In this document: in pieces, positions 25,200 through 33,817 of the stretch | Position numbering within the stretch: position 1 is the stretch's first letter | How the letters are laid out: every line of letters starts with the position of its first letter | Assembly (NCBI GenBank): GCA_964478025.1 | Contig: CAYZGK010000001.1 | Coordinates: forward strand, 62,001 to 126,000 | Direction: 5' to 3' | From: UBA3700 sp964478025 | GTDB lineage: Bacteria > Bacillota > Clostridia > Christensenellales > UBA3700 | DNA length: 64,000 bases | The notes under the pieces: generated by a model | The model's database searches: none | Told to the model about the DNA's origin: nothing | What the model saw: only the letters and a program-made list of their open reading frames with translations | Translations under genes and position numbers: made by a program

Positions 25200-26558
25200 A
25201 TGATTTTTAAGCGAAAAATATATTCAAAGTTGTTAGGTTGGAAGTCAGATTCAAAGGGGACAAAAGCACTTCTTATTGAAGGTGCAAGACGAATAGGTAA
25301 GTCGACTATTGTCGAAGAATTTGCAAAAAATGAATATAAAAGTTATATTCTAGTCGATTTCAATGATGTAAGTGATGTAGTAATAGATGCTTTCAATAGA
25401 TATTTAAATGATCTTGATACTTTTTTTATGATTCTTTCAACTGAATATGGAGTTACATTACACAAGAGAGAATCTCTCATTATATTTGATGAAATACAAA
25501 AATTTCCAAAAGCAAGGCAATCTATAAAAAAACTAGTAAAAGATGGAAGATATGATTATCTTGAAACGGGTTCTCTTATTTCAATAAAAGAGAATGTTAA
25601 AAACATAACTATTCCTTCAGAAGAGAGACATATAAAAATGTATCCAATGGATTTTGAGGAGTTTTGTTGGGCGCTTGGGGAAGAAAAAATGTCTGAATAT
25701 ATAAAAAATTGCTTTATGGATAAAAAGCCACTTTTAGATAATTTTCACCATAAAGCTATGCTTCTTTTTAAACAGTATATGTTGGTGGGTGGTATGCCTC
25801 TTGTGGTAGCTTCTTATGTCTTAAATAATAGAAGCTTTGCGAAAGCGGATATTGAAAAAAGAGATATTTTAAGTCTTTATTCGGATGATATTAATAAGGC
25901 AAATGTAATCTATAGGAAAAAAGTTTCTACAATATTTGCTAAAATACCATCATTTTTATCTAGTCATGAGAAAAGAATTAAATTTTCAAAAATAGGTGCA
26001 GGCCAAAGGTCAGAAAATTATGGTGAGGCATTTTTTTGGTTAGAAGATTCCATGATGTGTAATGTTTGCTATAATTGCAACAATCCAAATGTTGGTCTAT
26101 CTTTAAATGAAGATTTATCATCTATAAAATGCTATATGGGAGATACTGGGCTTTTAATAAGCCATACTTTTACAGAAAAAGAAGTTCAGGATGAGAATCT
26201 TTACAAACAGGTTTTACATGACAATCTTTCCATAAATGAAGGAATGTTTTATGAAAACATTATTGCACAATCTCTTATAGCAAATGGGTATAAGTTATAT
26301 TTTTATACAAAATATAATGCTGAACAACATAGAAATGAAATGGAAATAGATTTTATTATATCTAACAATAGCAAAGTAAAACCTAAAATATTTCCTATTG
26401 AAGTAAAGTCTTCAAAACAATATAAAACAGTGTCTCTTGATAAATTTATGTCAACATTTAGTGAGAGAATTGGTAATGGAATCGTAATCCATACAAAAAA
26501 TTTAAGTGTGGAAGAAAACAAACTTTATATTCCTTGTTATATGGCTTTTTGTTTGTAA
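25200..26558 (+). CDS. AAA_14/DUF4143 ATP-binding protein (copy 2)
   Basis: This 452-residue protein has Walker A GARRIGKS (28-35), Walker B IIFDEIQKFPKA, the family signature MYPMDFEEFCWALG and a C-terminal DUF4143 part with EIDFII...FPIEVKSS. It is divergent from copies 1 and 3 but has the same domain order. RBS AAAAGG is at about 25186. A 259-bp gap follows, holding an imperfect inverted repeat (26664-26677 with 26692-26707) that could act as a terminator. Cellular role unknown. Confidence 0.9.
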   Translation: MIFKRKIYSKLLGWKSDSKGTKALLIEGARRIGKSTIVEEFAKNEYKSYILVDFNDVSDVVIDAFNRYLNDLDTFFMILSTEYGVTLHKRESLIIFDEIQKFPKARQSIKKLVKDGRYDYLETGSLISIKENVKNITIPSEERHIKMYPMDFEEFCWALGEEKMSEYIKNCFMDKKPLLDNFHHKAMLLFKQYMLVGGMPLVVASYVLNNRSFAKADIEKRDILSLYSDDINKANVIYRKKVSTIFAKIPSFLSSHEKRIKFSKIGAGQRSENYGEAFFWLEDSMMCNVCYNCNNPNVGLSLNEDLSSIKCYMGDTGLLISHTFTEKEVQDENLYKQVLHDNLSINEGMFYENIIAQSLIANGYKLYFYTKYNAEQHRNEMEIDFIISNNSKVKPKIFPIEVKSSKQYKTVSLDKFMSTFSERIGNGIVIHTKNLSVEENKLYIPCYMAFCL

Positions 26559-26562
26559 AAAC

Positions 26563-26581
26563 GTGGGTTGAATTTCATCAA
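26563..26581 (+). repeat. Direct repeat, left copy, flanking the AlbA_2 gene
   Basis: GTGGGTTGAATTTCATCAA matches GTGGGTTGAAATCCATCAA at 28378-28396 in 17 of 19 bases. Similar GGCGGAA and ATTTTAT words follow in both. The two copies bracket the AlbA_2 gene and its promoter. Confidence 0.6.
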
Positions 26582-26749
26582 AGATGAATACGAAACGGCG
26601 GAATGGTCGGGCGATTTTATTCGCTTGGCTTTTTCTATGCTCGAATATAGGTATTTGCTATGATGTAAAGGTCAACTAAAAATGTATTTTGAGTTGGCCA
26701 TTTTACAGCATTTTCAGTTTACTATTAACATATTTATAATTCTTAGCAA

Positions 26750-26794
26750 TTATTTCGCCAAACTATTGATTTATTTCGCCAAAAATAATATAAT
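26750..26794 (+). promoter_or_regulatory. Promoter of the AlbA_2 gene with two operator-like repeats
   Basis: TTGATT (26766-26771), a 17-bp spacer and TATAAT (26789-26794) form the promoter. TTATTTCGCCAAA occurs at 26750-26762, just upstream of the -35, and at 26771-26783, inside the spacer. The 21-bp spacing is two helical turns. This is a classical operator arrangement. Confidence 0.8.
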
Positions 26795-26817
26795 AAAGTT
26801 AAATTTGAGGTGCGTAT

Positions 26818-28152
26818 ATGTTTGAAGATGAAAGAAGGGAATTTAAGAAAACTACTAGAGAATTAGCCGAAGGTATTGTTTCTATTGTTAGTATATTAAA
26901 TAAGCATCAGCGTGGAGAACTTTTTTTTGGAATGAAAAATAATGGTGAACCATTTAAATTTGAAATAAACGATTCAACATTAAGAGATATTTCTAGAAAA
27001 ATATATGAGGCGATTAAACCACAAATTTTTCCAAAAATTGAAATTATTTCAATTGAGGGCATTGATGTAATAAGAGTTGAATTTTCTGGTACTGACATTC
27101 CTTACTCTGCATTTGGAAGATATTATATAAGGGTCGCTGATGAGGATAGAGAACTTACACCAAATGAACTTCGAAAAATTATGATTTCCAAGGAGTATGA
27201 AGAAAACTGGTGTGATAAATTAACTTCATTTTCTATTAATGATGTTAATGAAGATTCGTTATTAAAATTTTACGAAAGTGCCGTAGAATGTGGCAGATTA
27301 CCTGAAATTGAATATAATAAGGAAAGTTTATTAGCGAAACATGATTTGTATAGAAATGGTTATTTAACAAATGCTGGTGTAATGCTTTTTGGAAATTCTA
27401 AACCAATAACTTTAAAATTAGTTGTATTTGCGACTAGCGAAAGAATTACTATTTTAGATATGAAATCCATTAAAGGTAATATTTTTGAATTAATTGACGA
27501 ATCTATGAATTTTATTATAAAAAATATTAGGTGGAAAGTGATTATTAATGACGAATCGTTGCAAAGAAAAGAAGTTCCAGAAATTCCTATTATAGCTTTA
27601 AGAGAAATTATTATTAATAGTTTTGTTCACGCTAGATATGATGGAAATGTTCAACATGAGATAGATATTTATTCAAACAGAATATCAATTATAAATCCAG
27701 GTTCATTTGCTAATGATTTTACTCCTTCAGATTTTTTTAACAGAGATTTAAAATCTTATTTAAGAAATAAATCAATCGCAGATGTATTATATCTTTGTAA
27801 AGATGTTGAAACATGTGGACATGGACTAAAAAAGGTTTATCTTTTGTGCAAAGAGGCTAACGTAAATATATCTTATATTAATAATGAAAATGATTTTACA
27901 ATCGAATTTTTTAGAGAAGATAGAAATCAAAGTGGCGAAATAAATGGCGAAATAAGTGGCGAAATATCCAAAGAAGAATTCGCAGTATTATCTGTTTTTA
28001 AAGAAAATAAAAATGCTATTAAAGATGAAGTTATTAGTCAAACCGGTCTTTCAAGTCGAACAATTGATCGAATTATAAAATCTTTAAAAGAAAAGGAATT
28101 GCTTAAAAGAATTGGTTCAAATAAAAACGGTTATTGGGAAGTGGTAAAATAG
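26818..28152 (+). CDS. AlbA_2 / HATPase / winged-helix putative transcriptional regulator
   Basis: The protein has 444 residues. It begins with an AlbA_2 (Schlafen-like) domain (~1-120, with EFKKTTRE and the FGMKNNGEP block), then an ATP-binding HATPase_c_4-like region (ALREIIINSFVHARYDG, IINPGSFANDF, GHGLKKVY). After a short linker of repeated GEI[N/S] units (~372-382) comes a C-terminal winged helix (VISQTGLSSRTIDRIIKSLKEK). The RBS TTGAGGTG precedes ATG 26818. The promoter repeat TTATTTCGCC appears as its reverse complement in the linker codons, which is unusual. Autoregulation is inferred. Relatives are widespread in gut Bacillota and are often annotated as RecG-like or putative DNA-binding proteins. 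Confidence 0.87.
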   Translation: MFEDERREFKKTTRELAEGIVSIVSILNKHQRGELFFGMKNNGEPFKFEINDSTLRDISRKIYEAIKPQIFPKIEIISIEGIDVIRVEFSGTDIPYSAFGRYYIRVADEDRELTPNELRKIMISKEYEENWCDKLTSFSINDVNEDSLLKFYESAVECGRLPEIEYNKESLLAKHDLYRNGYLTNAGVMLFGNSKPITLKLVVFATSERITILDMKSIKGNIFELIDESMNFIIKNIRWKVIINDESLQRKEVPEIPIIALREIIINSFVHARYDGNVQHEIDIYSNRISIINPGSFANDFTPSDFFNRDLKSYLRNKSIADVLYLCKDVETCGHGLKKVYLLCKEANVNISYINNENDFTIEFFREDRNQSGEINGEISGEISKEEFAVLSVFKENKNAIKDEVISQTGLSSRTIDRIIKSLKEKELLKRIGSNKNGYWEVVK

Positions 28153-28377
28153 AGTTTGCTTCCACTTTATTTAGATTCACCAGTCGAAGAAAACAAGGTA
28201 TAAGACTTGTCCAAAGAATTGCCAAATACTGTCTAGGTAATTCTTTCTATTAAAGAAACGCTTAGAATAATTTATTTTTCAAAATATTAGTATAGAAATT
28301 TTGTATTTAATTAACCAATATTGTAAAAAACTTGGATAAGCATATTTCTAAATTGCTTCTTTGTTCCAAAAATGATA

Positions 28378-28396
28378 GTGGGTTGAAATCCATCAA
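28378..28396 (+). repeat. Direct repeat, right copy, flanking the AlbA_2 gene
   Basis: This matches the copy at 26563-26581. The gap 28153-28523 around it has no gene that I can support. It also contains an inverted repeat (AAGAATTGCC at 28214-28223 with GGTAATTCTT at 28236-28245) and the 18-mer TGTAGAATTTTGATGTAC (28436-28453), which recurs at 49031. Confidence 0.6.
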
Positions 28397-28486
28397 TGGC
28401 GGAAAAGTGACGGAATTTTATGTTTTTTATTGTAGTGTAGAATTTTGATGTACCCATTTATGCTTAGAATAGTTTTTAAATAAAAA

Positions 28487-28510
28487 AGTCGATACCTAAA
28501 TGTACCGACT
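28487..28510 (-). terminator. Terminator of tRNA-Glu
   Basis: AGTCGATAC (28487-28495) pairs with GTACCGACT (28502-28510), with one G-U pair. The A-run at 28482-28487 provides the minus-strand U-tract. Confidence 0.8.
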
Positions 28511-28523
28511 AATTCTTTTATTT

Positions 28524-28598
28524 TGGTGACTCCAGCGGGAATTGAACCCACGATACCACCGTGAAAGGGTGATGTCTTAACCGCTTGACCATGGAGCC
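28524..28598 (-). tRNA. tRNA-Glu (anticodon UUC)
   Basis: The minus strand folds as GGCTCCA/TGGAGTC acceptor, D-arm GTCA...GAC, anticodon loop CTTTCAC (anticodon TTC), T-loop TTCAATT, discriminator A and encoded CCA, 75 nt. A promoter with TTGACA (complement of 28636-28641) lies upstream. Confidence 0.95.
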
Positions 28599-28696
28599 AT
28601 TAAGCCTTAATAATATAATATAGATTCAAAACTATTGTCAAGCATTTTTATTGATATTAAAATAAGTAATATAAAAATTCTCAAGAGGTCAGTTTT

Positions 28697-29569
28697 ATGA
28701 TATATGGCGTGATGGATATTGGCTCAAATTCTGTAAGATTATTATTGTCTGATGGTAAAAATGCTTTAGAAAATAAATTGGTTAGAGTAACTCAACTATC
28801 TGAAAAATTAGCATTAACAAACAATCTACAAAAAGATGCCATGGAAAGAACCATAAAAATAATAGAAGAATTTTACAAGTTTGCTAAAGAAAAGGGCGCA
28901 AATAAAATTTTTGTTTTTGCAACTGAATGTGTAAGAAAAGCCGAAAATAAGGAAGTATTTTTAAAAGCGCTTAAAGAAAAGGGAATAATTGTTGATGTAA
29001 TCCCAAAAGAAATGGAAGCATACATAGGATTTTATGGTGCATATTTTGGAGGGAAGCCATGTGTTATGGATATAGGTGGGGCATCTACCGAGCTTGCAAT
29101 AGGCACTAAAGATAATATTCAATATAAACAAAGCGTAGATATGGGAATTGTTAGATTAAAAGATTTATGTGGTGAAAATCCTGAAAAATTAAATGAACTA
29201 ATTTTATGTAAACAAAAAGAATATGGGAAAATTCCCGATTTTGATGAATTAATAGCAATTGGCGGAACTGCTGCTTCTTATAAGGCTATAGAGTTGTCTC
29301 TAGAGGAATATGATCCTAGCATTATAGATTATTCAAAATTGTATTATAAAGATATAAAAGAAATTGTTGAAAAAATTCATGCTACAAAAATAGAAGATAG
29401 AGTAAAAATAAAAGGGATGCATCCAAAAAGAACAGACGTTATAGTATGTGGTGGATATTTAATTTTAAAGATGATGGAAATGTTAAAACGTGATTATTTA
29501 ATCATTAGAGAAAGTGATAATCAAGAAGGATATTTAAAATATAAATTAGGTGAAATTAAAACGCTGTAA
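28697..29569 (+). CDS. Ppx/GppA family phosphatase
   Basis: This 290-residue ASKHA-fold phosphatase has MDIGSNSVRLLL (phosphate loop 1, residues ~6-17), CVMDIGGASTELAIG (loop 2) and AIGGTAASYKA. It is about the length of the short, single-module family members, without the C-terminal HD extension of E. coli Ppx. Known activities are hydrolysis of polyphosphate or pppGpp; which applies here is not decidable. The RBS AAGAGG is 12 bp before ATG 28697. Confidence 0.9.
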   Translation: MIYGVMDIGSNSVRLLLSDGKNALENKLVRVTQLSEKLALTNNLQKDAMERTIKIIEEFYKFAKEKGANKIFVFATECVRKAENKEVFLKALKEKGIIVDVIPKEMEAYIGFYGAYFGGKPCVMDIGGASTELAIGTKDNIQYKQSVDMGIVRLKDLCGENPEKLNELILCKQKEYGKIPDFDELIAIGGTAASYKAIELSLEEYDPSIIDYSKLYYKDIKEIVEKIHATKIEDRVKIKGMHPKRTDVIVCGGYLILKMMEMLKRDYLIIRESDNQEGYLKYKLGEIKTL

Positions 29570-29605
29570 GCGAGAGCTTGTAAATATACTATTTAATAAA
29601 AATGC

Positions 29606-29635
29606 TTGACAATGTGTCTCTTAATTATTTATTAT
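29606..29635 (+). promoter_or_regulatory. Promoter of the two Met tRNAs
   Basis: TTGACA (29606-29611), an 18-bp spacer and TATTAT (29630-29635) lie 20 bp before the initiator tRNA. Confidence 0.75.
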
Positions 29636-29654
29636 TATCAAGCATCCGAAATAT

Positions 29655-29729
<75 letters not shown>

Positions 29730-29737
29730 ATAATTAT

Positions 29738-29814
29738 GGCGGCATAGCTCAGTTGGTTAGAGCGACCGGTTCATACCCGGTAGATCGTTGGTTCGACTCT
29801 GACTGCCGCTACCA
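29738..29814 (+). tRNA. tRNA-Met, elongator (CAU)
   Basis: Acceptor GGCGGCA/TGCCGCT with G1-U72, D-arm GCTCAGTTGGTTAGAGC, anticodon loop TTCATAC (CAT), T-loop TTCGACT and encoded CCA, 77 nt. The pattern fits elongator tRNA-Met of Bacillota better than the lysidine-modified tRNA-Ile(CAU). Confidence 0.9.
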
Positions 29815-29840
29815 AGGACACATTTTGTGTCCTTTTTTTT
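29815..29840 (+). terminator. Terminator of the tRNA pair
   Basis: AAGGACACA pairs with TGTGTCCTT across a 3-nt loop, followed by a long T run. It is a strong intrinsic terminator directly after the tRNA-Met CCA. Confidence 0.92.
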
Positions 29841-29905
29841 ATTATTTTTCTTTTATTTATAATAAAAGTGAGTATAATTAAATTATTAAGTAAAGAGGTG
29901 GCACG

Positions 29906-31363
29906 ATGGGAGAAAAACTTAAGACAAAAGAAAAAGTAGCCTTCGGTTTAGGAGATATGGCTTATAATATCTTGTTTGCTGCAGTTTCCTATTATTTATT
30001 GTATTTTATGATAAATGTTGGAGGATTGAATGCTAAATGGGCAGCAGCAGTTTTCCTAGTAGGTAAAGCATGGGATGCTATAACAGACTATGCTATGGGA
30101 AGAATAGTAGATAAAACTCATTCAAGATTTGGAAAGAGAAAAGTTTATATGTTATTTGGCTCTGTTCCTTTTGTTGTAACATTCGTATTGTTATGGCTAG
30201 TTCCTGGTACAAATAATCAAGCATTAAAGTTTATATTCTATACAGGAATGTATATGTTATTCTGTACAGCATGGACTGTAATTTATGTTCCATATAATAC
30301 CCTAGCTCCTAATATTACAAAAGATTATGATGAAAGAACATCATTAAATAGTATGAGAATAATTTTAGCAAACGTAGGATTAATCCTAGGTGCTGCAGTG
30401 TTCTCTTTGCTTGGTGAGGGAGAAGAAAGTGTATTCTATAAAGTATTTAATTCTCAAAAATATGCATATTTAATGTCAGCAACTGTATTTGCTGTAATAG
30501 CTTTGATTATTTGGCTTTTAGGTGCATTTGGTATTACTGAAAGATTTGATGATTCTAAAGAAAATTCAAAAGGATTTATTCAAACATTAAAAGAATTCTT
30601 TAAGCTAAAAGAGTTTAGAACAATAATGTCAACATATCTTCTATCTATGATGGGATTTGATATTATTATGACTGTCTTTATTTTCTATATCAACGACGCT
30701 CTTGGTTTTGCTAATAGTGAATATGCAAGTTTAACTATGGTATTTATAGCGATACCTTTAGTATGTGCAATAGCTTCTGCTCCATTATGGGAATTCTTAT
30801 GTAAGAAATTTGAAAAACATAAAATTTATGCTGTAGCATGTGTCTATATGTCTGCATGTTTAATGCTTGCTCTTGTTATTCCAAAAGTTTCATTGCCATT
30901 TACAATTATTCACGTAGTTTTATGTGGTATAGGAATGTCTGCAATTCAAATAATTCCTTATGCATCACTTCCTGATGTAGTCGATGTTGATGAATATGTT
31001 AACGGCGAAAGAAGAGAGGGAGCTTATTATGGTGTTACTCAATTCTGTTATAAATTAGCTTCCGGTATAGGCTGTGCACTTGTTTCATTTATTTTAGGTT
31101 TAGCCGGATATATTGAAGCTGACTCTGAAAAATATTATGAAATTATTAATGCAGGTGGCACAATTGTTCAACCAGAACAATCTTTAACAGCAATAAGAAT
31201 AATTATCGCTGTAATACCTAGCGCAATTTTCTTATTATCTATAATTGCTGCATATAGAGCAAACTTAGGTAGAGAAAGATTTAACGAAATTAGAAGAGAG
31301 TTAGATAAAAGACATCAACAAGCCCTAGAAGAAGAGGCTCCAGAGCAAAGCGGTGAACATTAA
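29906..31363 (+). CDS. Glycoside-pentoside-hexuronide (GPH/MelB-type) cation symporter
   Basis: The protein has 485 residues with about 12 membrane helices. The N-terminal motif FGLGDMAYNILFA, then VGKAWDAITDYAMGRIVDKT and RFGKRKVYML match the GPH family, whose members couple sugar uptake to Na+ or H+. The cytoplasmic tail is Glu/Gln-rich. RBS AGAGGTGG lies 6 bp before ATG 29906. No glycosidase is adjacent, so the sugar is unknown; co-transcription with the following malate genes is unlikely because a separate promoter intervenes. Confidence 0.9.
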   Translation: MGEKLKTKEKVAFGLGDMAYNILFAAVSYYLLYFMINVGGLNAKWAAAVFLVGKAWDAITDYAMGRIVDKTHSRFGKRKVYMLFGSVPFVVTFVLLWLVPGTNNQALKFIFYTGMYMLFCTAWTVIYVPYNTLAPNITKDYDERTSLNSMRIILANVGLILGAAVFSLLGEGEESVFYKVFNSQKYAYLMSATVFAVIALIIWLLGAFGITERFDDSKENSKGFIQTLKEFFKLKEFRTIMSTYLLSMMGFDIIMTVFIFYINDALGFANSEYASLTMVFIAIPLVCAIASAPLWEFLCKKFEKHKIYAVACVYMSACLMLALVIPKVSLPFTIIHVVLCGIGMSAIQIIPYASLPDVVDVDEYVNGERREGAYYGVTQFCYKLASGIGCALVSFILGLAGYIEADSEKYYEIINAGGTIVQPEQSLTAIRIIIAVIPSAIFLLSIIAAYRANLGRERFNEIRRELDKRHQQALEEEAPEQSGEH

Positions 31364-31379
31364 TAAAACGTGGTCGTTA

Positions 31380-31408
31380 TTGACTTTAAGGCCACTAAAA
31401 AGTATTAT
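31380..31408 (+). promoter_or_regulatory. Promoter of the malate dehydrogenase-malic enzyme operon
   Basis: TTGACT (31380-31385), a 17-bp spacer and TATTAT (31403-31408), 42 bp before the ATG at 31450, which has RBS GGAGG. Confidence 0.75.
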
Positions 31409-31449
31409 TAAAGTATATAAAAATTAAAATTTTTATGGAGGAATAAAAT

Positions 31450-32559
31450 ATGGGAAAAGTTGTATTAGACTGGAAAACAGCTTATGCGTTTATTGAAGAC
31501 GCTTTCGTAGGTTATGGTGTACCAAGAGATGATGCTAAGATTTGTACAGATGTATTACTATCATCAGACAAACGTGGTATTGAATCTCATGGTTGCAATC
31601 GTTTTAAACCAATTTATATTGATAGAATTGTTGCAGGAATTCAAAATCCAGTAACAAATTTCGAAATTGTTAAAGAAACAGAAACAACAGCAGTTGTTGA
31701 TGGTCATGATGGTATGGGTCAAGTAATTGGTCATAGAGCTATGCAAATGGCTATTGATAAGGCTAAAAAGTATGGTATGGGAATGGTTGTAGTTAGAAAT
31801 TCTTGTCACTATGGTATTGCAGGATATTATGCAACACAAGCAACTAGACAAGGTTGTATTGGTATGACAGGAACAAATGCTCGTCCATCAGTTGCTCCTA
31901 CATGGGGAGTAGAGGGAATGTTTGGAACAAACCCATTTACAATTGGTATTCCAACAGATGAGGCTTTTGATTTTATTTTTGACTGCGCTACATCAATTAC
32001 TCAAAATGGTAAGATTGAATACTATGAAAGAATAGGAGAACAAGTTCATCCAGGAACTATCGTTGGTATCGATGGTGAACCTGTTGTGGGAGATGCAGGA
32101 GAAGCTCTAAAGAGAATTCGTAAAGGTACAGCTGCATTAACAACATTAGGTGGTATTGGCGAAGCTTTAGGTGGATATAAGGGCTATGGATTTGCATTAG
32201 CTGTTGAATTAATGTCTGCAGCTCTACAAGATGGCGCTTATGGTAAAGCTTTAAATGGTAAAGATGCCGATGGAAAATTAGTTCCATATCATTTAGGTCA
32301 CTTCTTTATTGCTATTGATACAAATCACTTCTTAGGTGAAGATGTTTGTAGAAAGAAATCAGGTGAAATTTTAAGAGCTATTCGTGCTTCAAAGAAACAA
32401 CCTGGCGCAGAAAGAATTTATACAGCAGGTGAAAAAGAATATGAAATCTGGAAACAAAGAGAGAATGTAGGTGTTCCTGTAAGTGAACCAGTTCAAAAAG
32501 AAATGAGCGCTGTAAGAGATCAATTAAAATTAAAATACGTTTTCCCTTGGGAAAAATAG
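31450..32559 (+). CDS. Malate/L-lactate (Ldh2-family) dehydrogenase
   Basis: The protein has 369 residues and belongs to the NAD(P)-dependent Ldh2/MDG family, which differs in fold from classic LDH and MDH. Supporting blocks are SDKRGIESHGCNRF near residues 38-51, VVRNSCHYGIAGYYA with the catalytic His, and GYKGYGFALAVELMSAAL. Family members oxidise malate, lactate or related 2-hydroxyacids. Its operon partner is a malic enzyme, which makes malate the likely substrate. The spacing to that gene is only 10 bp with its own RBS (AGGAG). Confidence 0.9.
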   Translation: MGKVVLDWKTAYAFIEDAFVGYGVPRDDAKICTDVLLSSDKRGIESHGCNRFKPIYIDRIVAGIQNPVTNFEIVKETETTAVVDGHDGMGQVIGHRAMQMAIDKAKKYGMGMVVVRNSCHYGIAGYYATQATRQGCIGMTGTNARPSVAPTWGVEGMFGTNPFTIGIPTDEAFDFIFDCATSITQNGKIEYYERIGEQVHPGTIVGIDGEPVVGDAGEALKRIRKGTAALTTLGGIGEALGGYKGYGFALAVELMSAALQDGAYGKALNGKDADGKLVPYHLGHFFIAIDTNHFLGEDVCRKKSGEILRAIRASKKQPGAERIYTAGEKEYEIWKQRENVGVPVSEPVQKEMSAVRDQLKLKYVFPWEK

Positions 32560-32569
32560 GAGATAAAAA

Positions 32570-33748
32570 ATGGGTAGAAATTACGCAGAAGAATCATTAA
32601 AATTACATTACAAGTGGAGAGGAAAACTAGAATATATCTCTAGAGTTCCAGTAAAAGATAAAGAAGATCTTTCTTTAGCATACACTCCAGGTGTTGCTCA
32701 ACCTTGTCTAGAAATTCAAAAAGATATTAATAAATCTTATGAACTTACAAGAAGATGGAACACAGTAGCTGTTGTTACTGACGGAACAGCAGTATTAGGA
32801 CTTGGAGATATAGGACCTGAAGCTGGTATGCCAGTTATGGAAGGTAAATGTGTTTTATTTAAATCATTTGGTGATGTAGATGCTATTCCTTTATGTATAA
32901 GAAGTAAAGATGTAGATACTATTGTAAACACAGTTGCATTACTTGCAGGTTCATTTGGTGGTGTTAATTTGGAAGATATCTCAGCTCCTAGATGCTTTGA
33001 AATTGAAAAGAAGTTAAAAGAGCGTTGTGATATTCCAATTTTCCACGACGATCAACATGGAACAGCAGTTATTTGTTTAGCCGCTATTACAAATGCTTTA
33101 AAGATTGTTAAAAAGGATATTAAAGATTGTACAGCAGTATTCTCTGGAGCAGGCGCTGCAGGTGTTGCTATTGCTAAATTATTCTTAAGTGCTGGAATGA
33201 AAAATGTTATTCTTTGTGATAGTAAAGGTATTGTAAGTAAGGATAACGAAAATTTAACACCAGCAAAGGCAGATATTGCAAGTTGGTCTAATAAAGACAA
33301 TTTAAGAGGAAAACTTGCTGACGCATTGCCAGGTGCAGATATCTTTATTGGAGTTTCAAAGCCAGGTGTATTAACTAAAGATATGATTAAGACAATGGCA
33401 AAGGATCCTATTGTTTTAGCTATGGCTAATCCAGTTCCTGAAATTATGCCAGATGAAGCAAAAGAAGCTGGTGTTGCAGTTATGGGAACGGGAAGATCAG
33501 ATTTCCCTAACCAAGTAAACAACGTTTTAGCATTCCCAGGAATATTCAGAGGAGCATTAGATGTTAGAGCTAGCGATATTAATGAAGAAATGAAGATTGC
33601 AGCAGCTAAAGCTATTGCAGGTTTAGTTTCTGATGAAGAGTTAAATCCAGATTATATTTTGCCAAAAGCATTTGATCCTCGTGTAGGAAAGACAGTTGCC
33701 GCTGCAGTTGCAGAAGCTGCTAGAAAATCAGGTGTAGCAAGAATATAA
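32570..33748 (+). CDS. NAD(P)-dependent malic enzyme
   Basis: The 392-residue protein contains SLAYTPGVAQPCLEI with the catalytic Tyr, FHDDQHGTAV with metal-binding Asp residues, and the dinucleotide-binding FSGAGAAGVAIAKLF. The length fits the short bacterial malic enzymes without the phosphotransacetylase domain. It decarboxylates malate to pyruvate with NAD(P)+ reduction. Paired with the preceding dehydrogenase, it could link the oxaloacetate/malate pool to pyruvate. Followed by a strong terminator. Confidence 0.95.
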   Translation: MGRNYAEESLKLHYKWRGKLEYISRVPVKDKEDLSLAYTPGVAQPCLEIQKDINKSYELTRRWNTVAVVTDGTAVLGLGDIGPEAGMPVMEGKCVLFKSFGDVDAIPLCIRSKDVDTIVNTVALLAGSFGGVNLEDISAPRCFEIEKKLKERCDIPIFHDDQHGTAVICLAAITNALKIVKKDIKDCTAVFSGAGAAGVAIAKLFLSAGMKNVILCDSKGIVSKDNENLTPAKADIASWSNKDNLRGKLADALPGADIFIGVSKPGVLTKDMIKTMAKDPIVLAMANPVPEIMPDEAKEAGVAVMGTGRSDFPNQVNNVLAFPGIFRGALDVRASDINEEMKIAAAKAIAGLVSDEELNPDYILPKAFDPRVGKTVAAAVAEAARKSGVARI

Positions 33749-33767
33749 AAAATTAGTAAATTAATAA

Positions 33768-33796
33768 AACTAGGCTGAGCAATCAGTCTAGTTTTT
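33768..33796 (+). terminator. Terminator after malic enzyme
   Basis: AACTAGGCTGA (33768-33778), loop GCAA and TCAGTCTAGTT (33783-33793), followed by a T run. The convergent ATPase gene ends 22 bp further on. Confidence 0.92.
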
Positions 33797-33817
33797 ATTA
33801 TAGATAGTTATAGTTGC

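Noticed and set aside
33052..33522. 156-codon minus-strand ORF inside the malic enzyme gene
   Set aside because: Antisense shadow of a well-conserved gene.
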